Assembly (NCBI GenBank): GCA_958295905.1
Contig: OY282382.1
Location: 1,202,001 to 1,266,000 of the forward strand
DNA length: 64,000 nucleotides
From: an uncultured Vicinamibacterales bacterium
Lineage (GTDB): Bacteria; Acidobacteriota; Vicinamibacteria; Vicinamibacterales; UBA8438
Direction: 5' to 3'
Every line of letters starts with the position of its first letter. The stretch's first letter is position 1. Shown here piece after piece: positions 26,226-35,171 of the stretch. The notes beneath the pieces were generated by a model. That model made no database searches. It saw nothing but the letters and a program-made list of their open reading frames with translations, and was not told the DNA's origin. A program made the position numbers and the translations under genes.

Positions 26226-28337
26226 ATGGAACTCATCTGGCTCATTCCGTTGCTGCCCGGTATCGGCGCCGCCCTGAACGGGGTGTTCGGCGTGCGCTAT
26301 TTCAGCAAGCAGACCGCGGCGGCCGTCGCGTGCGCCGCGATGGGCGGCGCGTTGCTGCTGTCCATCGTCGCGTTCGTGGAACTCCTGGGGGCGGAGCACC
26401 GGGAGCACCTGGTCGAGCTGGCGCAGTGGATTCCGCCGATCGCCCTTGAGACGGCGTCCGGCATCGGCGCGTTCGAGGCCCCGTGGGCGTTCCGGCTCGA
26501 TCCCCTGTCGGGGATGATGATTCTCGTCGTCACCGGCATCGGGTCGCTGATTCACGTGTACTCGGTCGCCTACATGGACCACGAGCCGCGGGGCGGCTAC
26601 GTCCGGTTCTTCTGCTACCTGAACCTCTTCTGCTTCTTCATGCTGACGCTGGTGCTCGGCAGCAACCTGCTCGTCATGTTCGTGGGGTGGGAGGGGGTCG
26701 GGCTCTGCTCGTATCTGCTCATCGGCTTCTGGTACCACAAGAAGAGCGCGTCCGACGCCGGCAAGAAGGCGTTCGTCGTCAACCGGATCGGCGACTTCGG
26801 GTTCATCCTCGGCATCTTCCTGGTGTTCTTCACGTTCGGGACCCTGGACTTCCGCGCGGTGGCCGAGGCGGCGGCGGGGATGCCGGTGGAAGAGGGGACG
26901 TTCGGGGTCATCTCGCTCATCTGCCTGCTGCTGTTCATCGGCGCCGTGGGCAAGAGCGCCCAGATTCCCCTCTACGTCTGGCTGCCGGACGCGATGGAGG
27001 GCCCGACCCCCGTCTCGGCCCTGATCCACGCCGCGACGATGGTCACGGCCGGCGTGTACATGGTCGGCCGCAACGCGGTGCTGTTCACCCATGCGCCGGA
27101 GATGATGCTGATCGTCGCCGTCATCGGGGCGCTGACGGCGCTGATGGCGGCCACCATCGGCCTCGTCCAGACCGACATCAAGCGGGTCCTCGCCTACTCG
27201 ACGGTCTCGCAGCTCGGCTACATGTTCCTGGCCACCGGGGTCGGCGCCTTCGCGGCCGGGGCGTTCCACCTCATGACCCACGCCTTCTTCAAGGCCCTCC
27301 TGTTCCTCGGCAGCGGCTCGGTCATCCATGCGATGAACGAAGAGCAGGACATGCGCAAGATGGGCAACATGAAGGCGTACATGCCGGTGACCTTCGCCAC
27401 GATGGGGATTGGGACCCTGGCCATCGCCGGCATACCGCCGTTCTCGGGATTCTTCAGCAAGGACGAGATTCTCTACCGGACCTTCCTCGACAACACCTGG
27501 CTTTGGGGACTCGCCGTCGTCACCGCGGGGATGACCGCGTTCTATATGGCCCGCTTGATGTTCATGACGTTCTACGGCGAGTACCGCGGTCCGTCGTGGG
27601 GCGCGGCCGGCCACGCCGACGGCGGGCAAGAGGCGCACGGCGGGCAAGGGGCGCACGCCCACGCCTGGCACGGACCGCACGAGTCGCCGCGGCTCATGAC
27701 CGCGCCGTTGCAGGCGCTCGCGGCCGGCGCGGTCATCGCCGGGTTCATCGGGGTGCCGGCCGCGCTGGGCGGCGGCAACCGGATCGAGCATTTCCTGGAG
27801 CCGAGCTTCGTGGCCGAGGCGGCGCACGCGGAAGAGGGCGGGCACGAGGAGGCGCACCTGTCCCATGCCGCCGAGCTGGGGCTCATGGGGCTGTCGGTGC
27901 TGATTGCGCTGGGCGGAATCGCGCTGGCCCACCGCTTGTACGTGCGCCGGCCCGACGAGTCGGAGCGGCTGGCCGCCGACTTCGCGGGCGCCCACCGCGT
28001 GCTGACCAACAAGTACTACGTGGACGAGCTGTACGACGCGACCGCCGTCAAGGGCACGATGAGCAGCGCGCGGGGGCTGTGGACCGTCGACCGCAACGTC
28101 GTCGACGGCGCCGTGAACGGCACCGGCTGGCTGACGCGGGCGTCGGCGTGGGTGTCGGACGTCGTCGACAAGTACGTCGTCGACGGGCTCGTGAACTTGG
28201 TGGGCAGGATCTGCACCGAGGGCAGCTACGCGTTCCGGCGCGCGCAGACCGGCCTGATACAGAACTACGCGGTCGCGACGCTCTTCGGCGTCTTCGCGTT
28301 CGTGACCTTCTATATCGCCGTCCGCTATTTCGGGTAG
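26226..28337 (+). CDS. nuoL: NADH-quinone oxidoreductase subunit L with His-rich loop
   Basis: This is an ND5-type antiporter-like proton-pumping subunit. The core shows FVGWEGVGLCSYLLIGFWY, PLYVWLPDAMEGPTPVSALI, HAATMVTAGVYMVGR and LMTHAFFKALLFLGSGSVIH (the functional Lys and His residues). At 703 residues it is longer than the usual 610-650. The excess includes a loop (about residues 460-490) and a later segment (about 535-555), both rich in His, Gly and Glu, such as AHGGQGAHAHAWHGPHE. They lie between the later membrane segments, before the lateral helix. The loops could bind metal; that is inference. Confidence 0.95.
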   Translation: MELIWLIPLLPGIGAALNGVFGVRYFSKQTAAAVACAAMGGALLLSIVAFVELLGAEHREHLVELAQWIPPIALETASGIGAFEAPWAFRLDPLSGMMILVVTGIGSLIHVYSVAYMDHEPRGGYVRFFCYLNLFCFFMLTLVLGSNLLVMFVGWEGVGLCSYLLIGFWYHKKSASDAGKKAFVVNRIGDFGFILGIFLVFFTFGTLDFRAVAEAAAGMPVEEGTFGVISLICLLLFIGAVGKSAQIPLYVWLPDAMEGPTPVSALIHAATMVTAGVYMVGRNAVLFTHAPEMMLIVAVIGALTALMAATIGLVQTDIKRVLAYSTVSQLGYMFLATGVGAFAAGAFHLMTHAFFKALLFLGSGSVIHAMNEEQDMRKMGNMKAYMPVTFATMGIGTLAIAGIPPFSGFFSKDEILYRTFLDNTWLWGLAVVTAGMTAFYMARLMFMTFYGEYRGPSWGAAGHADGGQEAHGGQGAHAHAWHGPHESPRLMTAPLQALAAGAVIAGFIGVPAALGGGNRIEHFLEPSFVAEAAHAEEGGHEEAHLSHAAELGLMGLSVLIALGGIALAHRLYVRRPDESERLAADFAGAHRVLTNKYYVDELYDATAVKGTMSSARGLWTVDRNVVDGAVNGTGWLTRASAWVSDVVDKYVVDGLVNLVGRICTEGSYAFRRAQTGLIQNYAVATLFGVFAFVTFYIAVRYFG

Positions 28338-28441
28338 TGAGCGCGGGCCGTCTGATCGCGTCCGGACGATCGACGAATTGAAGACCGAAGGCACCAACGA
28401 GCGAGGGCGCCGGGCCCCGAGACCGTATCGAGAATCCGCTC

Positions 28442-30046
28442 ATGAGCAACAACCTGGACTATCCGCTGTTGTCGCTGATCATGTTCACGCCGCTGGCCGG
28501 GGCCGTGATCCTGCTGTTCGTCAACAAGCGCAGCGAGGACATGATCCGCTGGATCGCGAACGTGACGGCCGGGATCGGCTTCCTGGTGTCGCTGCCGCTG
28601 TGGTTCTCGTTCGACGCCGCGAGTCCCGACTGGCAGTTCGTCCAGCGGCTGCCGTGGATTCCCTCGATCGGGGCCGAGTACTTCCTCGGAGTTGACGGGT
28701 TCAGCGCGCTCCTGGTGCTGCTGACGACCCTGATGGGGGTGATCGCGATCCTCTGCTCGTGGACCGCCATCACCGAGCGGGTCAAGGAGTACTACATCTT
28801 CATGCTGGTGCTTCAGACCGGCATGATCGGCGCCTTCGTCTCCCTCGACTTCCTGCTGTTCTTCGTGTTCTGGGAGGTCATGCTGGTGCCGATGTACTTC
28901 CTCATCGGCATCTGGGGCAGCGACAACCGCCTCTACTCGGCCATCAAGTTCTTCCTGTTCACCCTCGTCGGCAGCGTCGTCATGCTGCTCGGCATCCTCG
29001 CGGTCTATTTCTACCACCACGAGGTCACCGGGGTGTACACCTTCGACATCACCCAGTTCCACGCGCTGAACATGCCGTTCAGCCTGCAGTGGTGGGTCTT
29101 CCTCGCTTTCTTCCTCGGCTTCGCGGTCAAGGTGCCGATGTTCCCGTTCCACACCTGGCTGCCCGACGCCCACACCGACGCCCCCACTGCGGGCTCGGTC
29201 ATCCTGGCCGCGGTGCTCCTGAAGATGGGCACCTACGGGTTCATCCGGTTCTCGCTGCCGATCCTGCCCGAGGCGACGCAGGCGTTCGTGCCCTGGGTGG
29301 CGGGGCTGTCGATCATCGGCATCATCTACGGGGCGCTGGTGGCGATGGCGCAACACGACTGGAAGCGCTTGGTCGCGTACTCGAGCGTCAGCCACATGGG
29401 CATGGTCATGCTCGGCATGTTCGCCCTGACCCCGGTGGGCATCACCGGCAGCATCGTGCAGCAGTTGAACCACGGCATCTCGACCGGCGCCCTCTTCCTC
29501 CTCGTCGGGGTGGTGTACGAGCGTCGGCACACCCGGATGATCGCCGAGTACGGCGGCCTGTCGAAGATCATGCCCGCCTACGCGGCGGTGTTCCTGATCA
29601 TGACGATGTCGTCCATCGGGCTGCCGACCCTGAACGGGTTCATCGGCGAGGTGCTGATCCTGCAGGGCATCTTCGTCGTCAACAAGTGGTGGGCGGCCGC
29701 CGCGGCGACCGGCATTGTGCTCGGGGCCGCGTACATGCTGTGGCTCTATCAGCGCACCATGTTCGGCGCCGTCGACAACCCGAAGAACGAGAACCTGCCG
29801 GATCTGAGCATCCGCGAGTGGGCGACCTTCACGCCGCTGATCATTCTCGCGGTGTGGATCGGGCTCTACCCCAAGCCGTTCATCGACCGCCTCGACACCT
29901 CGGTCGATCGGGTGATGGTCCGCGTGAACAGCGCCTATGCGCCGGTCAACGTGGAGGACTCCGGGGCGGCGGCGTCGCCGGCGGCGCTCGTCCGGGACGG
30001 TGAGGTCGATGACGCCGCGACGCCGGTGCGCGGGGGCGCCCGATAA
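28442..30046 (+). CDS. nuoM: NADH-quinone oxidoreductase subunit M
   Basis: This is an ND4-type proton-pumping subunit of 534 residues with 13-14 membrane segments. Key blocks are FFVFWEVMLVPMYFLIGIWG (the conserved Glu), FAVKVPMFPFHTWLPDAHTD, APTAGSVILAAVLLKMGTYG and LVAYSSVSHMGMVMLG. A short disordered C-terminal tail follows. The stop shares one base with the nuoN ATG (TAATG). Confidence 0.97.
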   Translation: MSNNLDYPLLSLIMFTPLAGAVILLFVNKRSEDMIRWIANVTAGIGFLVSLPLWFSFDAASPDWQFVQRLPWIPSIGAEYFLGVDGFSALLVLLTTLMGVIAILCSWTAITERVKEYYIFMLVLQTGMIGAFVSLDFLLFFVFWEVMLVPMYFLIGIWGSDNRLYSAIKFFLFTLVGSVVMLLGILAVYFYHHEVTGVYTFDITQFHALNMPFSLQWWVFLAFFLGFAVKVPMFPFHTWLPDAHTDAPTAGSVILAAVLLKMGTYGFIRFSLPILPEATQAFVPWVAGLSIIGIIYGALVAMAQHDWKRLVAYSSVSHMGMVMLGMFALTPVGITGSIVQQLNHGISTGALFLLVGVVYERRHTRMIAEYGGLSKIMPAYAAVFLIMTMSSIGLPTLNGFIGEVLILQGIFVVNKWWAAAAATGIVLGAAYMLWLYQRTMFGAVDNPKNENLPDLSIREWATFTPLIILAVWIGLYPKPFIDRLDTSVDRVMVRVNSAYAPVNVEDSGAAASPAALVRDGEVDDAATPVRGGAR

Positions 30047-31521
30047 TGCCGCCAGGATTTTCCGCATCCGACTTCTACTACATCCTGCCCGAGCTGGTGC
30101 TCACCGGCGGGGCCCTCGTCGTCCTCCTGCTGTCGGTGGTGACGCCGCGCCGGGACGGCCTGCTGCTCGGCGTCTCCCTCGCCACGGTGGCCGCGACCCT
30201 GTTGGGGGTGGCGTCGTTCGCCGGCCTCGACGAGACCGTGTCGCGGGGGCTGCTCGCCATCGACGGCTTCGCCGCGTTCTTCAAGGTCGTGGTGCTCGTG
30301 TCGGCGGCGTTGACCCTGCTGATGTCGGCGCCCTACCTGCGCGTCGAGGGGCTCCGGGCCGGCGAGTACTACTTCCTGATTCTCTGCGCCACCCTCGGCA
30401 TGATGTTCATGGCGAGCGGGGTGGACCTGATCACCCTGTTCATCGGACTCGAGACGATGGCGGTGTCGTTCTACGTGCTCGCCGGTTATCTCAAGCCCAA
30501 TCCCCGATCCAACGAGGCCGCCGTCAAATACTTCCTTCTCGGGGCGTTCTCGCTGGGGGTCCTGCTCTACGGCATGTCGATCCTCTACGGGGTGACCGGC
30601 ACCACCAACCTCGCGGCGACGGCCGCCGCGCTGTCCGGGCAGGGGCCGAGCCTCGTCCTGGTGCTCGCGGTGGTCCTCGTGGGCGCGGGCATGGGCTTCA
30701 AGATCGCCGCGGTGCCGTTCCACATGTGGGCGCCCGACGTGTACGAGGGCGCGCCCACCCCGGTGACTGCGTTCCTCTCAGTGGGGTCGAAGGCGGCGTC
30801 GTTCGCGATGCTCATCCGGATCTTCCTGGAAGGGCTCCCGTCCCTCGGCGGCGAGTGGACGTTCCTGTTCTATCTGCTCGCCATCATCACCATGACGGTG
30901 GGGAACATCGCGGCGCTGACGCAGAGCAACCTGAAGCGGCTGCTCGCGTACTCGTCGATCGCCCACGCCGGCTATCTGCTGATGGGCGTCGTCGCCGGCA
31001 CCGAGCGCGGCGTGGCCGCGATGCTCGTCTACCTCGGCGTCTATCTCTTCATGCAGCTCGGCGCGTTCGCGGTCGTGGCCGCGATGCGGCGCAGCGACGT
31101 GGTCGGCGACGAGCTGAAGGACCTCACGGGGCTCTCCCGGCGCAGCCCGATGGCCGCCTTTGCCATGCTCTTCTTCATGCTGTCGCTGGGCGGCATTCCC
31201 CCCACCGCCGGGTTCATGGGGAAGATCTGGCTGTTCGGCGCCGCCATCGACGCCGGCTTCGTCTGGCTGGCCGTCATCGCGGTCGCCAACAGCGCGGTGT
31301 CGCTGTACTACTACCTGCGGGTCGTCGTGTTCATGTGGATCAACGACGAGACCGCGCCCGCCGCTTCGCCGCTCGTCATCGGGCCGGCGATGACCGTGGC
31401 CCTCGTGGTCGCGCTGTTCGGCACCGTCCTGTTCGGCCTCTATCCCCAGTTCCTCTTCGAGCACGCCGAGGCGGCGGCGCGGACCCTCGAGGGCATCGGC
31501 GCCGGCGTGGCCCTGCGCTGA
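30046..31521 (+). CDS. nuoN: NADH-quinone oxidoreductase subunit N
   Basis: This is an ND2-type antiporter-like subunit of 491 residues. Blocks are TLFIGLETMAVSFYVLAGYL, RSNEAAVKYFLLGAFSLG, GMGFKIAAVPFHMWAPDVYE, GAPTPVTAFLSVGSKAASFA, LKRLLAYSSIAHAGYLLMG and LSLGGIPPTAGFMGK. It is the last gene of the operon. No nuoE, F, G or I gene follows. Confidence 0.97.
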   Translation: MPPGFSASDFYYILPELVLTGGALVVLLLSVVTPRRDGLLLGVSLATVAATLLGVASFAGLDETVSRGLLAIDGFAAFFKVVVLVSAALTLLMSAPYLRVEGLRAGEYYFLILCATLGMMFMASGVDLITLFIGLETMAVSFYVLAGYLKPNPRSNEAAVKYFLLGAFSLGVLLYGMSILYGVTGTTNLAATAAALSGQGPSLVLVLAVVLVGAGMGFKIAAVPFHMWAPDVYEGAPTPVTAFLSVGSKAASFAMLIRIFLEGLPSLGGEWTFLFYLLAIITMTVGNIAALTQSNLKRLLAYSSIAHAGYLLMGVVAGTERGVAAMLVYLGVYLFMQLGAFAVVAAMRRSDVVGDELKDLTGLSRRSPMAAFAMLFFMLSLGGIPPTAGFMGKIWLFGAAIDAGFVWLAVIAVANSAVSLYYYLRVVVFMWINDETAPAASPLVIGPAMTVALVVALFGTVLFGLYPQFLFEHAEAAARTLEGIGAGVALR

Positions 31522-31574
31522 TGGCCCACATGGCCCACCTCTGAACGACCGTCCGCAGGGTCGCCATCGAGTCG

Positions 31575-32390
31575 TCAGGGTATTGAGGGATCACGGCGCT
31601 GGGATGACCGCCACACCGAATCGTCGAAGCTGAGCGTTCCCGACGACGCTTTCAGAGGCGCCCCCGCTTCGCGGTCGAGCTCTTCGAGACCCGCAAAGAA
31701 GACGTCGTCGTAGCGGGGCGGAGGGTCTGGAGCGGCCCGAGTGGATCGACGCTGGGCAACAAGCTGCTGGATCTTCGTCCGCCCGGCCTCCAGCGCGGCG
31801 GCTCGACGACGTTTCTCAGCCTTCGTGCGCCGAACGCGAGGCGCCGGTAGAACCGGTGGCTCGTCAGGTTCGATGGCGGACGTGAAGTCCAGGGGATCGT
31901 GCGGCCGTGCCGCGAGCATGGGTGGTGTCAGATAGACGTTCCTGAGCAGATCGGCCGTGTCGGACCCGTGCTCGCGTACGGCACGGGTAAGTACGCCGCT
32001 GACAGTGGGCGGAAGCCTCGGGCCGATGTCAGTCTCGATCTGATCGGCTTGTGATGTCGAGAATCGATAGCGAACGTAGTCGTCGCCGTAGCGCGAAGGG
32101 ATGGAACGTGTAGTAGCCCCAGCCTGCTCGACGAGCGCCGGCGTGATGCGGCGATGGACATCGGCCGACCACGGGCCGAAGTGATGGAACCGCCAGTCTG
32201 CGCCGGTGTACGTGGCCCCGTGGTTGCGTTTGGCGTACGCCAAGTCAGCCAGGTAGGCGTACTTCAGAAGGTGAATCGCTCCCAGGTCGCGATCGCGGAA
32301 ATCATCTGCGCAAGCAGCACGCGCAAGGGCGTACTGGAAGAGATGGTCGATTCGCTCGATTCGAGGAGCCGGTCCGGATTCGTCGCTCAC
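31575..32390 (-). CDS. Panacea/SocA-like (DUF4065-type) domain protein, orphan
   Basis: The N-terminal half has the look of the Panacea (formerly DUF4065) domain: GAIHLLKYAYLADLAYAKR, GATYTGADWRFHHFGPWSAD, then VHRRITPALVE. This domain occurs in antitoxins and in the proteolysis adaptor SocA. The C-terminal part is a basic segment (VRRTKAEKRRRAAALEAGR) and a polar tail. There are 271 residues; the start is GTG 32390. It stands alone between the convergent nuo and atp operons, with no small toxin-like frame beside it. Whether it is an antitoxin, an adaptor or neither cannot be told. Confidence 0.55.
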   Translation of the reverse strand: MSDESGPAPRIERIDHLFQYALARAACADDFRDRDLGAIHLLKYAYLADLAYAKRNHGATYTGADWRFHHFGPWSADVHRRITPALVEQAGATTRSIPSRYGDDYVRYRFSTSQADQIETDIGPRLPPTVSGVLTRAVREHGSDTADLLRNVYLTPPMLAARPHDPLDFTSAIEPDEPPVLPAPRVRRTKAEKRRRAAALEAGRTKIQQLVAQRRSTRAAPDPPPRYDDVFFAGLEELDREAGAPLKASSGTLSFDDSVWRSSQRRDPSIP

Positions 32391-32611
32391 GGTCTGAGAT
32401 CACCCGCGCACGGTGCCGAAGACGGTAGCACGTTGGCCCCAGGATCGACAACGATCGCGGTTCCGCTCAAGGGCTGCGGATGCGCTGACGGGCGTTGACC
32501 GGCGCCGACCGCCCGGGATTGTCCACCGAAGCAGCGGCCCGCACAGATTTGTAGATGTGTCGTCACACGAGCTCGGCCGAGTCCACGACCGGGGGGGACA
32601 CACCGCGCCCC

Positions 32612-33112
32612 TCAGTGCGGCGAGCCGATTTGGCCGAGCGATTCCCGTATCAGGGCGTCGTTGTCCTCGGGCGTCAGGTTCTTCCGGATAAGTTTCGAGG
32701 CGATCTGCAGGGACAGGTCGACGGTCTCCCGGCGGATCTCCTGCATCGCGCGTGCTGTCTCCTGTTGAATCTGCCGTTGGGCCGCCGCGACCAGGGCCTC
32801 GGCTTCGGCTTTGCCCTTCTGTCTCGACGCTTCCTGGAAGGCCTCGGCCGCTGCGCGGCTCTGGGCCAGGATGGACTGGCCCTCGGCCCGGGCGTCGGCG
32901 ATGACCTTCGCCGACGCCTGTTGCGCTTCCACCAGCGCCGCCCGGGCCTGCTCGGCGTCGTCCAGCGACTTGCGTATCGTTTCCTGGCGCGCGTCGAGCG
33001 CCCGCAGCAGGGGGCCCCACGCGAACCTGCGCAGGGCCCAGAGCAGAGCCAGAAAGGTGATGATGGTCCAGATGAACAGCCCGGGATCCGGCTGAACCAG
33101 CGGATTATCCAT
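32612..33112 (-). CDS. atpF: ATP synthase Fo subunit b
   Basis: This is the peripheral stalk subunit: one N-terminal membrane helix (FIWTIITFLALLWALRRFAW) followed by a long charged helix rich in Ala, Glu, Gln and Arg that dimerises and reaches F1. The length of 166 residues is typical. It ends the Fo gene group; atpH, A, G, D and C, which usually follow, are not present, and the Panacea gene comes next instead. Confidence 0.93.
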   Translation of the reverse strand: MDNPLVQPDPGLFIWTIITFLALLWALRRFAWGPLLRALDARQETIRKSLDDAEQARAALVEAQQASAKVIADARAEGQSILAQSRAAAEAFQEASRQKGKAEAEALVAAAQRQIQQETARAMQEIRRETVDLSLQIASKLIRKNLTPEDNDALIRESLGQIGSPH

Positions 33113-33163
33113 GACGCGCTCCCTCCGGCGATGTCACCCGTCGCGTTCCGGGGAATGCGGTGG

Positions 33164-33388
33164 TCACCGCGTCAGCACGACGACGAGGACGAACACTTCG
33201 GCGAGAACCGCCACGCCTTCGAGCAGGAAGAGCGGCAGTTGCACCGCCCCCGTGATCTGCGCGGCAGCCGACGGCTGGCGTGCGATGCTCTCGGCGGCGG
33301 CCGCCGTGAACCGGCCGATGCCCAGACCCGCGCCTATGACGATCAATCCGAGACCGATCGCAACGCCGGCGATGTACAACAGTTCCAT
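33164..33388 (-). CDS. atpE: ATP synthase Fo subunit c
   Basis: This is the rotor-ring subunit: a 74-residue helical hairpin with the polar loop ARQPSA and the ion-binding Glu in PLFLLEGVAVLAEVF. The Gln and the Glu-Ser pair that mark Na+-binding rings are replaced (Ile and Glu-Gly), so proton coupling is more likely. A strong GGAGG lies nine bases before ATG 33388. The gap to atpB (181 bases) is larger than usual. Confidence 0.95.
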   Translation of the reverse strand: MELLYIAGVAIGLGLIVIGAGLGIGRFTAAAAESIARQPSAAAQITGAVQLPLFLLEGVAVLAEVFVLVVVLTR

Positions 33389-33569
33389 GCAGTCAACCTC
33401 CGTAGGGTGTGAGTGTGTCGTTCAAAGTGGCGGCCTGGATTCCTTTGAGCCGCCGGGATCTTTGCCGTTGAGTCCAGTTCTGATCGTGTTGTATTCGCCG
33501 ACGGTGGACGGACCTGCGGTGCCAGCGATCACGGAACCTGCATGCTCGTCGGTCTGAGGCGGCGCCTCG

Positions 33570-34529
33570 CTAGTGATGAACATGGATGGCCATGCCGATG
33601 AACACCGACGTCAACAGCGTGAACACGTAGGCCTGGACCAGGATGACGATGATTTCGAGGGCGGAGACGCCGACGGCGAGGGGCACGCTGACGAGCGCGC
33701 CGACCCCGATGCCCAGCAGTTGGCTCTCGAACTGCTGGTTGAAGATGAAGACGAACGACAGGATCGCGAGGATCGCGATGTGTCCCCCGCTCATGTTGGC
33801 GGCGAGCCGCATCGTGAGCGCGAACGGCTTGACGAACATGCCCATGACCTCGATGGGAATGAGCAGGAAGTAGATCGGCCACGCCAGCCCGGACGGCACG
33901 AGGTTCTTCCAGTGCGTGATGAAGCCGTGGGCGAGACTGCCGGCCACGATGATCGCGAAGAAGGTGATCGTGGCGAGCGCCGCCGTCACGTTGTAGTTGG
34001 CGGTCGTGGTGGCGCCGCCGTGGAGCACGCTGTTGAGCAGCGACTCCTCGGACGTGTGCAGAACGAACCGGTCCAGCAGTCCGAACACCTCGAATATCGG
34101 AATCATGCCGACCGCGTTCGCGGTCAGGATGAAGACGAAGAGGGTCAGAATCAGCGGCGTCCACCTGTTCACCCACTTGGCGCCGACGTTCGGCAGGACC
34201 ATCGAGTCGCGGACGAACTGCACCACCGCTTCGAGCGCGTTCATGAACCCGGCGGGAATCGGACGCTCCTGCGCGAGAAACCGCCGGGTCGCGAGGGTGA
34301 TGACCACGAACAGGAAGCCCGCCACCAGCCACAGCATCATGACGTGCTTGGTGACCGAGAAGTCGATGCCCGCGAGGTGCGGCAGATGCAGAATCGGGTG
34401 GTCGATCGGGCTGTTCGCGATGTGCTCGATGATGACCTCGCCCGCGTCGAAAGCTTCACCGCCGTGATCGTCCGCGGCGTGGCCGGCGGCGGCGTGCGTG
34501 TCTTCGGCGTGCTGTGCGGCGCTCGTCAT
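33570..34529 (-). CDS. atpB: ATP synthase Fo subunit a
   Basis: This subunit forms the proton half-channels against the c ring. The 319-residue protein has a His/Asp-rich soluble N terminus (AEDTHAAAGHAADDHGGEAF), then the membrane segments. Conserved blocks are NPVGAKW-like LPNVGAKWVNRWTPLI, MFVKPFALTMRLAANMSGGH with the essential Arg, and EIIVILVQAYVFTLLTSVF. ATG 34529 was preferred; the frame is open 17 codons further up. Confidence 0.95.
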   Translation of the reverse strand: MTSAAQHAEDTHAAAGHAADDHGGEAFDAGEVIIEHIANSPIDHPILHLPHLAGIDFSVTKHVMMLWLVAGFLFVVITLATRRFLAQERPIPAGFMNALEAVVQFVRDSMVLPNVGAKWVNRWTPLILTLFVFILTANAVGMIPIFEVFGLLDRFVLHTSEESLLNSVLHGGATTTANYNVTAALATITFFAIIVAGSLAHGFITHWKNLVPSGLAWPIYFLLIPIEVMGMFVKPFALTMRLAANMSGGHIAILAILSFVFIFNQQFESQLLGIGVGALVSVPLAVGVSALEIIVILVQAYVFTLLTSVFIGMAIHVHH

Positions 34530-34554
34530 GATGTTCGAATCGCGGCGTCCGGCG

Positions 34555-34932
34555 TCAGTGGCCGCCCGACGCATGAGCATCGGCGTTCACCAGCAGGGTC
34601 CTGAAGTACAGCGCCTCGGCGATCTGGAGCGCTACGAAGTAGAGGGTGAAGCTGAGCGTGAAGGGCGCCAGCTCGACCTGAATCAACCCGATGACGACGG
34701 AGACGTACGCGGCGTAGAACACCAGCTTCACGGCGAAGGCGGCGGCCATCCGCGCCGTGAGCCGGCTGACGTCGGTGCGCACCGTCCGTTCGACGAGGCG
34801 TATCGTCGCCAACCCCACCACGAGCGGCGCGGCCATGCCGAGAAACGCCGGCGCGGCCGTCTCCGGCGCCAAGGCCGCCACCGCCCCGCAGGTGAGCACG
34901 CACGCCGCCGCCAGCGCGGCAGACAGCCTCAT
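34555..34932 (-). CDS. atpI: AtpI-like ATP synthase accessory membrane protein
   Basis: This is a 125-residue protein with four hydrophobic segments, located between atpZ and atpB, the usual site of AtpI, which helps assemble the c ring. Sequence conservation in this family is low; position and topology carry the call. ATG 34932 overlaps the atpZ stop (ATGA). Confidence 0.7.
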   Translation of the reverse strand: MRLSAALAAACVLTCGAVAALAPETAAPAFLGMAAPLVVGLATIRLVERTVRTDVSRLTARMAAAFAVKLVFYAAYVSVVIGLIQVELAPFTLSFTLYFVALQIAEALYFRTLLVNADAHASGGH

Positions 34933-35171
34933 GGTTTCCAGATCGTTTTCGCCAGTTCGTAGAACCCGACGACCATCCCCGTCAACAGGCCCGCGAGCAG
35001 GAACCATGGCGCGGTCCCCACCCACCGATCGACCAAGTGCCCCGCCCCACCCAGGAGCAAAATGGCACCGATCAACGTATACCCGGCGGTGGCGGCCGGA
35101 CCCGCACGACGCACGTTCTCCTGCAAGGCCTGAAGCGATCTCGCGAGAAAAGGGTCGTTGGGGTCGGGCAT
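34929..35171 (-). CDS. atpZ: AtpZ/AtpI-family small membrane protein
   Basis: This 80-residue protein has two membrane helices: GYTLIGAILLLGGAGHLVDR and FLLAGLLTGMVVGFYEL, a pattern typical of AtpZ (putative F1Fo-associated Mg/Ca channel or assembly factor). It is the first gene of the Fo operon, about 105 bases behind a readable promoter. Confidence 0.75.
   Translation of the reverse strand: MPDPNDPFLARSLQALQENVRRAGPAATAGYTLIGAILLLGGAGHLVDRWVGTAPWFLLAGLLTGMVVGFYELAKTIWKP

Noticed and set aside
27590-27700. Frameshift or insertion in nuoL
   Set aside because: The reading frame is continuous and conserved NuoL helices flank the His-rich loop on both sides.
33164-33388. Na+-coupled c ring of the ATP synthase
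   Set aside because: The Gln on helix 1 and the Glu-Ser pair on helix 2 that ligate Na+ are replaced by Ile and Glu-Gly, so proton coupling is more likely.
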